Source: Ruegeria_C sp040830705
GTDB lineage: Bacteria > Pseudomonadota > Alphaproteobacteria > Rhodobacterales > Rhodobacteraceae
Direction: 5' to 3'
Length of the DNA stretch: 64,000 nt
NCBI GenBank assembly: GCA_040830705.1
Contig: JBFOME010000021.1
Span: 1 to 64,000, forward strand
Shown here piece by piece: positions 41,117-49,568 of the stretch; position 1 is the stretch's first letter; every line of letters starts with the position of its first letter. Below the pieces are notes generated by a model. It worked only from the letters and a program-made list of their open reading frames with translations, made no database searches and was not told the origin of the DNA. The translations under genes and the position numbers were made by a program.

Positions 41117-42013
41117 CTACACGATGTGATGACCGGCCGCGCTCAACCTGCGCGCCAGTTCGGCTATATGTGCTGGGCCGACCTCGCAGCAGCCGCCGAC
41201 GATTGTTGCCCCCTGCGCGACCCAGCCCATCGCGTGGTCGGCGTAGGTTTCTGGCCCGAGATCCTGCCTCTGTTCCAAGGCGTCCACCGTGGGGGCATCT
41301 GCCAGAAACGCCTCACTTATTCGCGTGAACCCGTTGGCATAGGCACCGAAAGGTTTTCCAAAACCTTTGACTTCGTCAAGCGCTGCGGGGATCGCCTCGG
41401 GGCGCGAGCAGTTGATCAGAACTGCCTCGGGTTCAAAACGCGCGACCAGCGTGGCAACGTCAGATAGCTGCTCGCCCGAACGTAAGCGCGTGCCATCCTC
41501 ATCCATCACTGTCAGCGCCAGCCACACGGGTTTGCCGCAGCCTCTGGTGCCCGATAGCGCGCCTTCTGCCTCCAGCAGCGATGAGACGGTCTCGATCAGA
41601 AACAAATCCACATGACCGCGCATCCGCGCCACCAATTCGCCGTAGCGCTCTTTGGCAAGCTCAACAGGCGGTTGCAGATCAGGTCGGTATGACGCCAGCA
41701 GCGGCCCCAACACGCCCGCGATCCGCCCTGCCCCATGCGCATCGCGCGCGGCCGCGGCCTGTTGGATCGCCGTATTGACCAGATGCAACAACTGATCGCC
41801 CAGCCCCACGCGGTCTAGTCTGCTAAGATGCAGCGCGTAGCTGTTGGTCGATGCTATGGTCGCGCCAGCTTGGAAATAGGCGGCATGCACCTCATTGACG
41901 AGGTTCGGATGGTCGATCATCACCTGCGTTGACCAGAGCGGGGTCGCACGATCACCGCTGCGTTTGACAAGCTCCTGCCCGATTGAGCCATCCAGGAGCG
42001 TTATCTCGCTCAT
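41117..42013 (-). CDS. Homocysteine S-methyltransferase family protein (betaine-homocysteine methyltransferase-like)
   Basis: The 298-residue protein is a compact Hcy-methyltransferase TIM barrel: LDGSIGQELVKRSG at the N-terminus, ETVSSLLEAEGAL, the zinc-ligand Cys in LINCSRPEAI near residue 200 and the paired cysteines in GGCCEVGPAHI near residue 275. These transfer a methyl from glycine betaine, S-methylmethionine or DMSP to homocysteine. With two dimethylglycine/sarcosine dehydrogenase-like genes in the same run, betaine as donor (giving dimethylglycine) is the best guess. Its ATG overlaps the dehydrogenase stop by four bases. Confidence 0.85.
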   Translation of the reverse strand: MSEITLLDGSIGQELVKRSGDRATPLWSTQVMIDHPNLVNEVHAAYFQAGATIASTNSYALHLSRLDRVGLGDQLLHLVNTAIQQAAAARDAHGAGRIAGVLGPLLASYRPDLQPPVELAKERYGELVARMRGHVDLFLIETVSSLLEAEGALSGTRGCGKPVWLALTVMDEDGTRLRSGEQLSDVATLVARFEPEAVLINCSRPEAIPAALDEVKGFGKPFGAYANGFTRISEAFLADAPTVDALEQRQDLGPETYADHAMGWVAQGATIVGGCCEVGPAHIAELARRLSAAGHHIV

Positions 42014-43062
42014 GGGATCAGCACCAACTTGCCCGGATGGATCTTGGACTGGAAGTCCTCCTGTGCCTGCACGATGTCGCTGAGCGCATAGGTTTTTGAG
42101 ACCAGCGGTTTGACCCGACCCTCGTTCATCAGGGTGACGAGGCGGCCGAATACTTCGGGCGGTTGGTGCGTGCAGCCATGGATGGTGATATCGCGCAGGT
42201 AGATCTCACGCAGGTCGGCCTCGACGATCGGGCCCGCGATTGCCCCCGAAACGGCATAGTGCCCGCCGGGTTTAAGCGTTCGGATCAGGTCCGGCCAGGC
42301 CGGACCGCCCACCACATCGATCACCACGTCAAAGCTGTCTTGCGGTGGCACCTCGGTACGATCAAGGGTCGCTGCCGCACCCTCACCCATGACCACCTCC
42401 GCCTTTGAGGAACTGGTGACGCCCGTGACTGCCGCGCCTTTCAGGGTCGCCAGTTGTACGGCGGCCAGGCCGACGCCGCCCGACGCGCCGGTGATCAGCA
42501 CCTTGTGGCCGGATGTCACGCCCGCCCGCGTCAGAAGGTTCTCGGCGGTGCCATAGGCGCAGGGCATCGCGGCGATTTCGGTGTCGGTAAGCGGTGAGGC
42601 GCTGACATCGTAGAGGTCGTCCGCCTCGACCAGACAGAATTGGGCAAAGGCCCCGTCAACCTCTGACCCCAGCGCGATGAAACCGAAGGGATTGCCGGGG
42701 CGTGGACGAGGCAGGTTGATCGGGCAGGTCACACGCTGGCCCGGTTCGAACCCCGCATCCGATCCAACCGCCTCGATGATCCCGCAAAGATCGCCGCCCT
42801 GTATGCGCGGAAAACCCAGCGCGCCGCCCCAGCCACCCGCTTCGACCTGTTGATCAACTGCATCCGTCGCTGTGGTCACCTCGGAGGCATACCAGCCGAT
42901 GCGGGTGTTGATATCCGTGTTGTTCACGCCGGCGGCAGCCACCCGAACCAGCACCTGCCCCGGTCCTGGGACCGGGACAGGAATGTCGTCGCGCCACTCC
43001 AGCGCCTCTGGCCCGCCATGGCGGGTCAGATAGACACCGGACATGGTCGCGGGTCGGCTCAT
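42010..43062 (-). CDS. MDR-family zinc-binding-type dehydrogenase / quinone oxidoreductase-like
   Basis: From start 43062 the protein is 350 residues, with a GroES-like N-terminus (GVYLTRHGGPEALEWRD), a cofactor motif LITGASGGVGLAAVQLA near residue 175 and PGGHYAVSGAIAGP near 250. The NAD(P) fold resembles quinone oxidoreductases and acryloyl-CoA reductase-like MDRs; a full set of zinc ligands is not obvious. It overlaps the DMGDH-like gene by four bases upstream and the methyltransferase by four downstream. Its role in betaine catabolism is unclear. Confidence 0.85.
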   Translation of the reverse strand: MSRPATMSGVYLTRHGGPEALEWRDDIPVPVPGPGQVLVRVAAAGVNNTDINTRIGWYASEVTTATDAVDQQVEAGGWGGALGFPRIQGGDLCGIIEAVGSDAGFEPGQRVTCPINLPRPRPGNPFGFIALGSEVDGAFAQFCLVEADDLYDVSASPLTDTEIAAMPCAYGTAENLLTRAGVTSGHKVLITGASGGVGLAAVQLATLKGAAVTGVTSSSKAEVVMGEGAAATLDRTEVPPQDSFDVVIDVVGGPAWPDLIRTLKPGGHYAVSGAIAGPIVEADLREIYLRDITIHGCTHQPPEVFGRLVTLMNEGRVKPLVSKTYALSDIVQAQEDFQSKIHPGKLVLIP

Positions 43063-45503
43063 GCGCGCAGACGCTCGTTTTCCGGATCCCAAAGCGGAGC
43101 GTCGGTTTGCACCACGGCCTTGCGACGCTCGCCGTAGATTTCGACCTCCAACTCGGTGCCCGGTGCAGCCAGTTCGGCGCGTACGACGCCCAGCGCGATG
43201 GACTTGTTCACGCGGTAGCCATAGTTGCCGGATGTTGTCTCGCCCACCACTTCGTCACCCTTGAACACGGTGGACATGTAAGGCGCGTCGGCGTCGCCGG
43301 CATCAATGACCAGCGTGACAAAGCCCTTTTTCGAACCCTGCTGCTTTTCGGACAACAACGCGGCCTTGCCCGGGAAGTCCTGTGGCTTGTCGAGTTTGAC
43401 GAAGCGGCCCAGACCGGCCTCGAACATCGAATAGTCCGTGGACAGATCGCCCTTCCAGGTCCGGTACCCCTTTTCGATCCGCATGGAATCGAGCGCAAAC
43501 ATCCCGAACGGTGTCGCACCCGCGTCGCGGATTGCGGTATAGACCTCTGCCGCGTTCTGCGTCGGCACATGTACCTCCCAGCCCAACTCGCCCACGAAGG
43601 AGACGCGCGCCAGTATGGCGTCATGTCCGGAAACCTTGGCCGATTGTAGGCTCAGCCAGCTCGCGCCGAGATCGGCGTCAGAAAGGCTCGCGAACAAGTC
43701 GCGCGACTTCGGACCGGTTACCAGCATAGTGGTGTAGTCGCGGGACACATCCGAAAGCTCCAGCGTTTCAGGCAGGTTGCGCCAGAGCAGTTCGAAATCG
43801 TGCCATTGCGCGACGGCTGCAGTCATCAGGGTGAAGTCATCTTCGCCATGACGGATGCAGGACATCTCGGTCACGATGCGGCCGCGATTGTCCGTCAGGT
43901 AGATCAGATTCATCCGGCCAACCTTGGGCAGCGCGCCCGCGACAGTGCCGCGTAGCCATTCCGCCGCACCCTCGCCCTTGAGTGTAAAGCGCGAGAAGCC
44001 GCACATGTCGATCACACCGACGCCATCACGCACCGCCTCGACCTCTTCCTTGACGCGGATCGCCCAGGGGCCTTCACGCAGCCAGGTCTCGGTCGCCGCC
44101 TCTGTGGTGTCGTCGCCGTCCTTGGCGAACCAGTTGGCGCGCTCCCAGCCATTGTAGGCGCCCATCTGACCACCATCGGCCACCAACCGGTCATGGTTGG
44201 GCGACAGTTTCTTGTTGCGTGCGGCGGGCCATTCGTGATGCGGGAAATGCATCGCGTATTCGTGGCCATAGGTTTCCAGCGCCTTCTTGAGGCAGAAGTC
44301 GAAATCCGCGTGCTCGGTATAGCGGCGGCTGTCGACAGCCCACATGTCCCACTCGGTTTCACCTTCGGTGATCCATTCGGCCATAACCTTGCCCGCGCCA
44401 CCGGCTTGCACGATACCAAAGGTGAAGCTGTGCGCCTCGAACGCGTTTTTGACGCCAGGCATCGGACCCATAAGCGGCAGCCCGTCGGGCGCATATGGGA
44501 TCGGGCCATTGATCACGCGGCCGACGCCGGACGTACCCAGGAGCGGCACGCGGCCCATCGCGTCCTCAATGTACCATTCCAGACGTTCCAGATCGTCGGG
44601 ATAGAGTTGGAACGAGAAATCGTGCGGCATCGGATCATCCTCGGTGACCCAATGTGCTTTGCAGTTCCGCTCGTAGGGCCCGAGATTCAGCCCGTGCTTG
44701 TCTTGACGCAGATAGTAAGAGCTGTCGACGTCGCGGATCATCGGAAGCTTCTTACCGTTTTCCTTGGTCCAGGCCTCGATTTCGGGAATTTCCTCGGTCA
44801 GGAAATACTGGTGCGACATGACGGTCAGGGGCACGTCGCGGCCACCATAGGGCTTGAACCATTCACCGACGCGTTTTGCGTAGTAGCCCGCGCAGTTCAC
44901 GACGAACTCCGCCTTGATGTCGCCCTTGTCGGTGTGAACGACCCATTCGTCACCCTCACGGCTGACACCGGTGGCCGGGCAGAAGCGTTGGATGTTGGCG
45001 CCCAGATCACGCGCACCCTTGGCCATGGCCTGGGTCAGCTGCGCGGGGTCGATATCCCCGTCGAGCGGATCCCAGAGCGCACCTTCGATGTCGTGGGTTT
45101 CCAGGAACGGATAGTAATCCTGCAACTGGTGCGGCTCCAGCATCTCAAGCGGCAGACCCTGATAGCGGCCCATCCCGGCGACGCGCTCAAACTCCTGCAT
45201 ACGCTCCTTGGTATGGCCCAGACGCAGCGCGCCAGTGACGTGGTAGTTCATCGGATAATCCACGTCATCAGCCAGCGTGCGGTACATCTCCAGCGAATAA
45301 CGCTGCATGTTCATGACCGACCACGAGGCCGAGAAGTTCGGACAGTTGCCCGCTGCGTGCCAGGTCGACCCGGCGGTCAACTCGTTCTTTTCCAGCAGGA
45401 CGCAATCGGTCCAGCCCGCCTTTGCAAGGTGATAAAGCGTCGAGACGCCCACCGCGCCCCCGCCGATGATGACCACGCGTGCCGTTGTCGGAAATTCAGC
45501 CAT
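43059..45503 (-). CDS. FAD-dependent oxidoreductase with GcvT domain (dimethylglycine/sarcosine dehydrogenase-like), copy 1
   Basis: The 814-residue protein has an FAD fold (ARVVIIGGGAVGVSTLYHL near residue 8), the covalent-flavin histidine in AGSTWHAAG, a DAO region with AGGAGKVMAEW, and a C-terminal GcvT domain (SFVGELGWEVHVPTQNA). It is a paralogue of the protein at 37590-40043. Together they could perform successive demethylations, dimethylglycine to sarcosine to glycine, via tetrahydrofolate. It starts 14 bases after the GFA gene and overlaps the next gene by four bases (ATGA). Confidence 0.88.
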   Translation of the reverse strand: MAEFPTTARVVIIGGGAVGVSTLYHLAKAGWTDCVLLEKNELTAGSTWHAAGNCPNFSASWSVMNMQRYSLEMYRTLADDVDYPMNYHVTGALRLGHTKERMQEFERVAGMGRYQGLPLEMLEPHQLQDYYPFLETHDIEGALWDPLDGDIDPAQLTQAMAKGARDLGANIQRFCPATGVSREGDEWVVHTDKGDIKAEFVVNCAGYYAKRVGEWFKPYGGRDVPLTVMSHQYFLTEEIPEIEAWTKENGKKLPMIRDVDSSYYLRQDKHGLNLGPYERNCKAHWVTEDDPMPHDFSFQLYPDDLERLEWYIEDAMGRVPLLGTSGVGRVINGPIPYAPDGLPLMGPMPGVKNAFEAHSFTFGIVQAGGAGKVMAEWITEGETEWDMWAVDSRRYTEHADFDFCLKKALETYGHEYAMHFPHHEWPAARNKKLSPNHDRLVADGGQMGAYNGWERANWFAKDGDDTTEAATETWLREGPWAIRVKEEVEAVRDGVGVIDMCGFSRFTLKGEGAAEWLRGTVAGALPKVGRMNLIYLTDNRGRIVTEMSCIRHGEDDFTLMTAAVAQWHDFELLWRNLPETLELSDVSRDYTTMLVTGPKSRDLFASLSDADLGASWLSLQSAKVSGHDAILARVSFVGELGWEVHVPTQNAAEVYTAIRDAGATPFGMFALDSMRIEKGYRTWKGDLSTDYSMFEAGLGRFVKLDKPQDFPGKAALLSEKQQGSKKGFVTLVIDAGDADAPYMSTVFKGDEVVGETTSGNYGYRVNKSIALGVVRAELAAPGTELEVEIYGERRKAVVQTDAPLWDPENERLRA

Positions 45504-45517
45504 TTTCTAGTTCCCAT

Positions 45518-45898
45518 TTACTGTGCCCGTTGGGGCAGGTCGTCTGTGATGTCATAGTAATCCCCCTTGTCCGCCACGAAGATGTGGCGGTTCAGGGTCA
45601 GTCCGGTGGGCGTGTCGAACGCCCCCATGGAAATTGAAATCGTGTCCTCGTCCAGGTGCTGCCAGAACAGGAACGACCCGCAATGCTTGCAAAACCCTCG
45701 GCGGGCCGTCTCAGAGGCGCGGAACCAGCCAAGCGTGTCGCTGGCGGTGAAACTCAGGTTGTCCTGATGGGTCTCGGTCGACGACCAGTGATGACCCGAC
45801 TGCTTGCGGCATTGGCTGCAATGACAGGCAGAAGGCGGCGTGAGTGCCCCGTCAATGGTGAAGGCCACCTGACCGCAAAGGCACGATCCCTTGTACAT
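45518..45898 (-). CDS. GFA-family protein (glutathione-dependent formaldehyde-activating-like)
   Basis: From start 45898 the protein is 126 residues with the CENP-V/GFA zinc pattern: CLCGQ (residues 6-10), CHCSQC near 31-36 and FCKHCGS near residues 70-76. GFA proteins bind glutathione and were proposed to speed formaldehyde conjugation; many have unknown roles. In an operon of demethylating enzymes that can release formaldehyde, detoxification is a natural idea. It lies 4 bases after the LysE gene and 14 before the DMGDH-like gene. Confidence 0.85.
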   Translation of the reverse strand: MYKGSCLCGQVAFTIDGALTPPSACHCSQCRKQSGHHWSSTETHQDNLSFTASDTLGWFRASETARRGFCKHCGSFLFWQHLDEDTISISMGAFDTPTGLTLNRHIFVADKGDYYDITDDLPQRAQ

Positions 45899-45902
45899 CG
45901 CT

Positions 45903-46526
45903 CTACCCCTTCGCCGTGGGGCTGCTGCTGGTGCCCAGCAACAACCCGTAGATGATGAAACAGCCCGCCATGATGCGGCGCACCCAGATATTGAACACCG
46001 CACCCAATGCGGCGCGGCCCATAAGGGCCCCCAAAAGGGTGAACCCGGTGTAGCTGAAGGTGGTGATGACCAGCGCGGTGGGCATGATCACCCCCATCTG
46101 TTGCCAGATCGGCACGTCGGGCTGCACGAATTGTGAAAAGGCGGCCAGGTACCCGGCGACACTTTTAGGGTTGATCGTGGCAACGGCCAATGCATGTAGA
46201 TAGACGTGGCGCGCAGGACGTTCGGCGGCGGGCGCAGGCCTGGTTGCATTCATCCAGCCCCGAACACCGAGCCAGATCAGGAACCCTGCGCCAATCAGCT
46301 TGGCGACAAAAAACCCGGTGGGCGACGCCGCGATCAGCGCCGTGACACCCAGCGCCGACAGGACCAGGAACGCACTGGCCTGAGTCAGGATGGCCAAAAC
46401 ACCGATCATCGCCCTGCCAAACGGCAGGCTCATCCCGTTGGAGTTGCAATTGACTGCGTTTGGGCCCGGCGTGGTCACGAAGACCACCCAGAACAATGCG
46501 AATATGGTCCAAGCCTCGAAACTCAT
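45903..46526 (-). CDS. LysE-family amino-acid exporter
   Basis: The 207-residue membrane protein has about six membrane segments and the family start FEAWTIFALFWVVFVTTPGP, followed by NAVNCNSNGMSLPFGRAM (a variant of the usual GPNALLV region) and FLIWLGVRGWMNA. LysE/RhtB proteins export amino acids or derivatives. It starts directly after the XRE regulator stop (no gap) and 4 bases before the GFA gene. It may relieve glycine or methylated-glycine overload during betaine breakdown, which is inference. Confidence 0.85.
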   Translation of the reverse strand: MSFEAWTIFALFWVVFVTTPGPNAVNCNSNGMSLPFGRAMIGVLAILTQASAFLVLSALGVTALIAASPTGFFVAKLIGAGFLIWLGVRGWMNATRPAPAAERPARHVYLHALAVATINPKSVAGYLAAFSQFVQPDVPIWQQMGVIMPTALVITTFSYTGFTLLGALMGRAALGAVFNIWVRRIMAGCFIIYGLLLGTSSSPTAKG

Positions 46527-47111
46527 TTAATACACCGGCGGGGCGATGACCCAGACCGCCACGGCGGGCGTGTCATAGGGGTTGGCCCAGTGATAGGTTT
46601 CTTCCTTGACCCGGAAACTGTCGCCCGGCCCGACGGTGAATTTTTGCGCCCCAATGGTCAGATCGAGCCGGCCCGAAACCATATAGCCCACCTCCTGCGT
46701 TGGCCGACTGGCGGGTTTCTGCATCCGCGAGCGCGGCTGAAAGGTGGAATGCACCATCTCGAAATCATCTGTCAGATCGGGCGAGAGCAGCTCTTCGATC
46801 AGCCCCTCTTCGCCCGAACCCATCGGGCGACGCGACCCGGCGCGCACCACGTAACCCTGTTCATCGGCGGGTGCGGCGGAATGGGCAAAGAGCATCGACA
46901 TCGGCACGCCCAGGCATTCAGCGATCTGGCGCAGGTCCGAGATCGTGGGCTCTGACATGTCCCGTTCGACCTGGCTGAGCCAACCGACCGAGCGATCCAA
47001 CTTGGTGGCAATATCGGACAATGTCAGACCACGCGCCTTGCGCAAGGCGCGGATATCGACCCCCAATGTCGCACGCTGCGGGGCCTGGTCGTTCACTTGT
47101 CCCTCCGTCAA
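46527..47111 (-). CDS. XRE-family regulator with cupin domain
   Basis: The 194-residue protein has an N-terminal HTH (TLSDIATKLDRSVGWLSQVE, residues 30-49) and a C-terminal cupin (EVGYMVSGRLDLTIGAQKF, GPGDSFRVKEETYHWANP). XRE-cupin regulators often control amino-acid or polyamine catabolism and export. It is the first gene of the eight-gene minus-strand run and abuts the LysE gene. Upstream are paired TGAAA/TTTCA repeats that may be its own operator. Confidence 0.9.
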   Translation of the reverse strand: MTEGQVNDQAPQRATLGVDIRALRKARGLTLSDIATKLDRSVGWLSQVERDMSEPTISDLRQIAECLGVPMSMLFAHSAAPADEQGYVVRAGSRRPMGSGEEGLIEELLSPDLTDDFEMVHSTFQPRSRMQKPASRPTQEVGYMVSGRLDLTIGAQKFTVGPGDSFRVKEETYHWANPYDTPAVAVWVIAPPVY

Positions 47112-47116
47112 CTTCG

Positions 47117-47178
47117 TGAAATTTTTGATCCGTTTTTCATGTAGCGCTGATTCCGTGAAAATTCCAAGTGTTTTTTCA
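47117..47178. promoter_or_regulatory. Paired TGAAA/TTTCA inverted repeats upstream of the XRE-cupin gene
   Basis: Two similar inverted repeats lie in the divergent region: TGAAA (47117-47121) with TTTCA (47135-47139), and TGAAAA (47156-47161) with TTTTCA (47173-47178). The half-site (C)GTGAAAwtt recurs. The first lies 6 bases upstream of the XRE start, so autoregulation is likely; the second could also serve the DUF1294 gene. Confidence 0.5.
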
Positions 47179-47214
47179 TTGCGCTCGAAAATCCGCCGGC
47201 GGTATCACTGGCAA

Positions 47215-47493
47215 ATGTGGTATGTGGTGTTTTTCCTGTGGGCCATTAACGGGCTGACTCTCGCGCTGTTCGGTTGGGACAAGCTCTGTGCCCGGCGTAG
47301 AAAATTGCGCGTGCCTGAACGAAGATTGCTTTGGTGTGCCGCCTTGGGCGGCAGCCCGGCAGCCTTGCTGAGCCGCTGGATCTTTCGTCACAAAACTCGC
47401 AAGCACAGGTTCACACTATGGCTGCTCGGGATTTTCGGGGTGCAGGTGCTGGTCGGCTACCTTGCTGCGACCGGCGGATGGGGTTTCGGATAA
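47215..47493 (+). CDS. DUF1294-family small membrane protein
   Basis: From the ATG at 47215 the protein is 92 residues: first membrane segment WYVVFFLWAINGLTLALFGW, the family motif DKLCARRRKLRVPERRLL, then GGSPAALLSRWIFRHKTRK and a second membrane segment LWLLGIFGVQVLVGYLAA. This is the DUF1294 pattern, function unknown. The frame is open further upstream, but that part lies over the promoter and regulator gene. No strong ribosome site is visible. Confidence 0.72.
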   Translation: MWYVVFFLWAINGLTLALFGWDKLCARRRKLRVPERRLLWCAALGGSPAALLSRWIFRHKTRKHRFTLWLLGIFGVQVLVGYLAATGGWGFG

Positions 47494-47611
47494 GGGCCCA
47501 AAACCGAAAGCGGCAGAACACCGGCGCATCTGAACCATCCGGCAAATTTCCTTTTTTTGACCATTTTGTATATATTCGGCACTTGTCTTGTTAACGAGAG
47601 AGGAGAGTGTT

Positions 47612-47830
47612 TTGCCACCCAAGTCTAAGCAAACAATGATCGGCCTAGAGGCAAAGAAAAGCGCGGCAACGCTGAGGAAGCTTCTGCAACTTCAACTGGA
47701 GATCGAAAAGCTGGCGAAGGCCAAGACCGACAATCCAAAGGCGATCAGCCAAAAAGTCGCCATGTCAAAAAAGCTCTACCAGTCAGCCTGGAAGTCGATG
47801 GAAGTAATGATCAAGATTGATGGCCACTGA
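47612..47830 (+). CDS. Small charged helical protein, unknown function
   Basis: With a TTG start at 47612 (GAGAGGAGAG just upstream) the protein is 72 residues, lysine-rich and helical: KKSAATLRKLLQLQLEIEKL and KAISQKVAMSKKLYQSAW. A later ATG at 47636 is possible. Composition is lower in GC than the neighbours. The strong ribosome site and the amphipathic heptad-like leucine pattern argue for a real gene, but I recognise no family. Confidence 0.5.
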   Translation: MPPKSKQTMIGLEAKKSAATLRKLLQLQLEIEKLAKAKTDNPKAISQKVAMSKKLYQSAWKSMEVMIKIDGH

Positions 47831-47957
47831 GCCGAAAAGGCCTAATGACATATTGGACTTTCTTGGTGCACTTAAGGCGAAGTAACGGCTCCGGCGCAGT
47901 TTCGACCGATCACTTTGCCCGAAAATTCGGCATCTTCCGTTGACCGATTGCCGCTGA

Positions 47958-48413
47958 CTAGCTGTCAGAAAAAACCTGAGACAATATTGCATCCAGTTGC
48001 GATGCGTCTTCGCTATCAAATGCGTCAGGCTGATCGCTATCGATATCGAAAACCGCTATTGTCTCGCCTGTTGCGTCGCGCACCGGTATTACCAGTTCTG
48101 ACCGGGTGGAACTGGCACAGGCGATGTGGCCATCGAAGGCCTCTACGTCAGCGACAAGCTGAACCTCACCAGTCCGGGCAGCCGCACCGCAAACCCCTCG
48201 CGAGAACGGGATGACCAGACAACCATGACCTCCCTGATAGGGGCCGATCTTGAGTAATTCCGGCTCGGTCACCCGATAGAATCCGGTCCAGTCAAACCGG
48301 TCGTCCGAATGATGCACTTCGCACGCAATCGTCGCCATCAAAGCAACCGTGTCACGCTCGCCCTCGGTCAGGGCAGCGATAGTCCGGGCCAACTCTCGGT
48401 AGTCTGCGCGCAT
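47958..48413 (-). CDS. msrC: Free methionine-(R)-sulfoxide reductase (GAF domain)
   Basis: The 151-residue protein is a single GAF domain with the three fRMsr cysteines: Cys65 (GGHGCLVIPF), Cys75 (RGVCGAAA) and Cys99 (GHIACASSTRSELVIP). Their spacing of 10 and 24 residues equals that of E. coli MsrC (Cys84, 94, 118), and the GHIAC..S.SE motif is diagnostic. It reduces free Met-R-sulfoxide, using thioredoxin. It lies 27 bases downstream of the esterase gene, which is on the same strand. Confidence 0.9.
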   Translation of the reverse strand: MRADYRELARTIAALTEGERDTVALMATIACEVHHSDDRFDWTGFYRVTEPELLKIGPYQGGHGCLVIPFSRGVCGAAARTGEVQLVADVEAFDGHIACASSTRSELVIPVRDATGETIAVFDIDSDQPDAFDSEDASQLDAILSQVFSDS

Positions 48414-48440
48414 CTCTTTTGCTCCCCTGTCGTGCGGCGC

Positions 48441-49481
48441 TCAGGCATCGAATATGCGGCGCAGCCAATTCGCAGTTTCGTCCACCGCGTCGTTGCCTTG
48501 AGGGATCACTTTGGTCAAGGACATAAAGGCATGGATCTGACCGGGATAGTTCAACAACTCGACCTGCACGCCACTATCCGTAAGCTTGGTCGCATAGTCC
48601 TGCGCATCATCCCACAGCGGGTCATGACCACCGGCGATGATCAGGGCCTCGGGCTGGCCGGGAAACGTTTGCGACAGGATCGGTGAAACACGCGGATCCA
48701 GCCGATCCTGATCTTCGGGGAGGTAGAGATTCAGAAACCAATTGATACGCGTCGCAGGCAGCAGGGGCTGATCCCGCAAATCCCGCATGGACGGCGTCGC
48801 GAGACGCGCATCCACGCCGGGATAGATCAGCAGTTGGGCACGCGGCAGCACCTCTTCGGCGGTCATAAGATCGTGCATCAGGGCAGCGGTCAGGTTGCCG
48901 CCCGCGCTGTCGCCACCCACCACAAGCTGAGCCGGATCAATCGCGATTTCAGTCGCGCCCGCAACCAGTGCCCTATAGCAGGACAGGATATCATCCGGCG
49001 CGGCGGGGAAAGGGTGCTCTGGCGCGAGACGATAGTCATAGGCGATCACGCGGATGCCCGCCTGTTCCGCCAGCGCCCCGCAGAGCCCGTCATGCGTTTC
49101 GATCCCGCCCTGAATCCAGCCACCGCCGTGCAAATAGATCAGCGTGGGCTGAGCGGCCCGCATATCGATGCCCTCGGGCACATAGACGCGCGCGGGTCGA
49201 TCCTCATCCGCTCCGGGCAGTGTGACATCCGATTTTGCGATTCCGCCGGGACAGGGCTTTCCGAACTTTTCAGCCATCGCTGCAAGCTGACGGCGGCTTT
49301 CTGCGACCGGCGGCAGTTCATTGGGGTCCCGCAGCAGCGCCACCAGATCGCTGACCGCTTGTGCTTTGGCGTCGATCGCGCGACCGGCTACTCTCGCGCG
49401 CCGTCCTGAATATATCAATGCAACCAGTGGTTCGGGCATCAAAACCTTGATGAACCCCAACAAAATTCTCACCTTCCGCAT
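48441..49481 (-). CDS. Alpha/beta hydrolase, hormone-sensitive-lipase-type esterase
   Basis: From start 49481 the protein is 346 residues. It has the oxyanion-hole motif YLHGGGWIQGG near residue 120, the nucleophile elbow GGDSAGGNL near residue 195, an acid near GGHDPLWDDA and the catalytic His in GQIHAFMS. The N-terminus (MRKVRILLGFIKVLMPEPL) is hydrophobic and might be a membrane-associated cap. HSL-family enzymes hydrolyse short-chain esters; the natural substrate is unknown. It is followed on the same strand by the fRMsr gene. Confidence 0.88.
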   Translation of the reverse strand: MRKVRILLGFIKVLMPEPLVALIYSGRRARVAGRAIDAKAQAVSDLVALLRDPNELPPVAESRRQLAAMAEKFGKPCPGGIAKSDVTLPGADEDRPARVYVPEGIDMRAAQPTLIYLHGGGWIQGGIETHDGLCGALAEQAGIRVIAYDYRLAPEHPFPAAPDDILSCYRALVAGATEIAIDPAQLVVGGDSAGGNLTAALMHDLMTAEEVLPRAQLLIYPGVDARLATPSMRDLRDQPLLPATRINWFLNLYLPEDQDRLDPRVSPILSQTFPGQPEALIIAGGHDPLWDDAQDYATKLTDSGVQVELLNYPGQIHAFMSLTKVIPQGNDAVDETANWLRRIFDA

Positions 49482-49568
49482 TTCGCATCGCCTCCCCGCC
49501 GCTGCGAAAGGTTGCGCCAATCGCCTGCCGGGCAACAAGCGCTACGCCACGTCACCTGACTGGCGTGG

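Noticed and set aside
41117..45503. A possible SAM or cobalamin riboswitch for the methyltransferase operon
   Set aside because: Genes are packed with 0-14-base gaps or overlaps, leaving no room for a riboswitch; the upstream region of the run shows repeats but no riboswitch fold.
47822..47830. GCCACTG resembling part of a cobalamin-riboswitch B12 box
   Set aside because: It is the end of the small helical gene, with no surrounding riboswitch elements and no B12 gene next to it.
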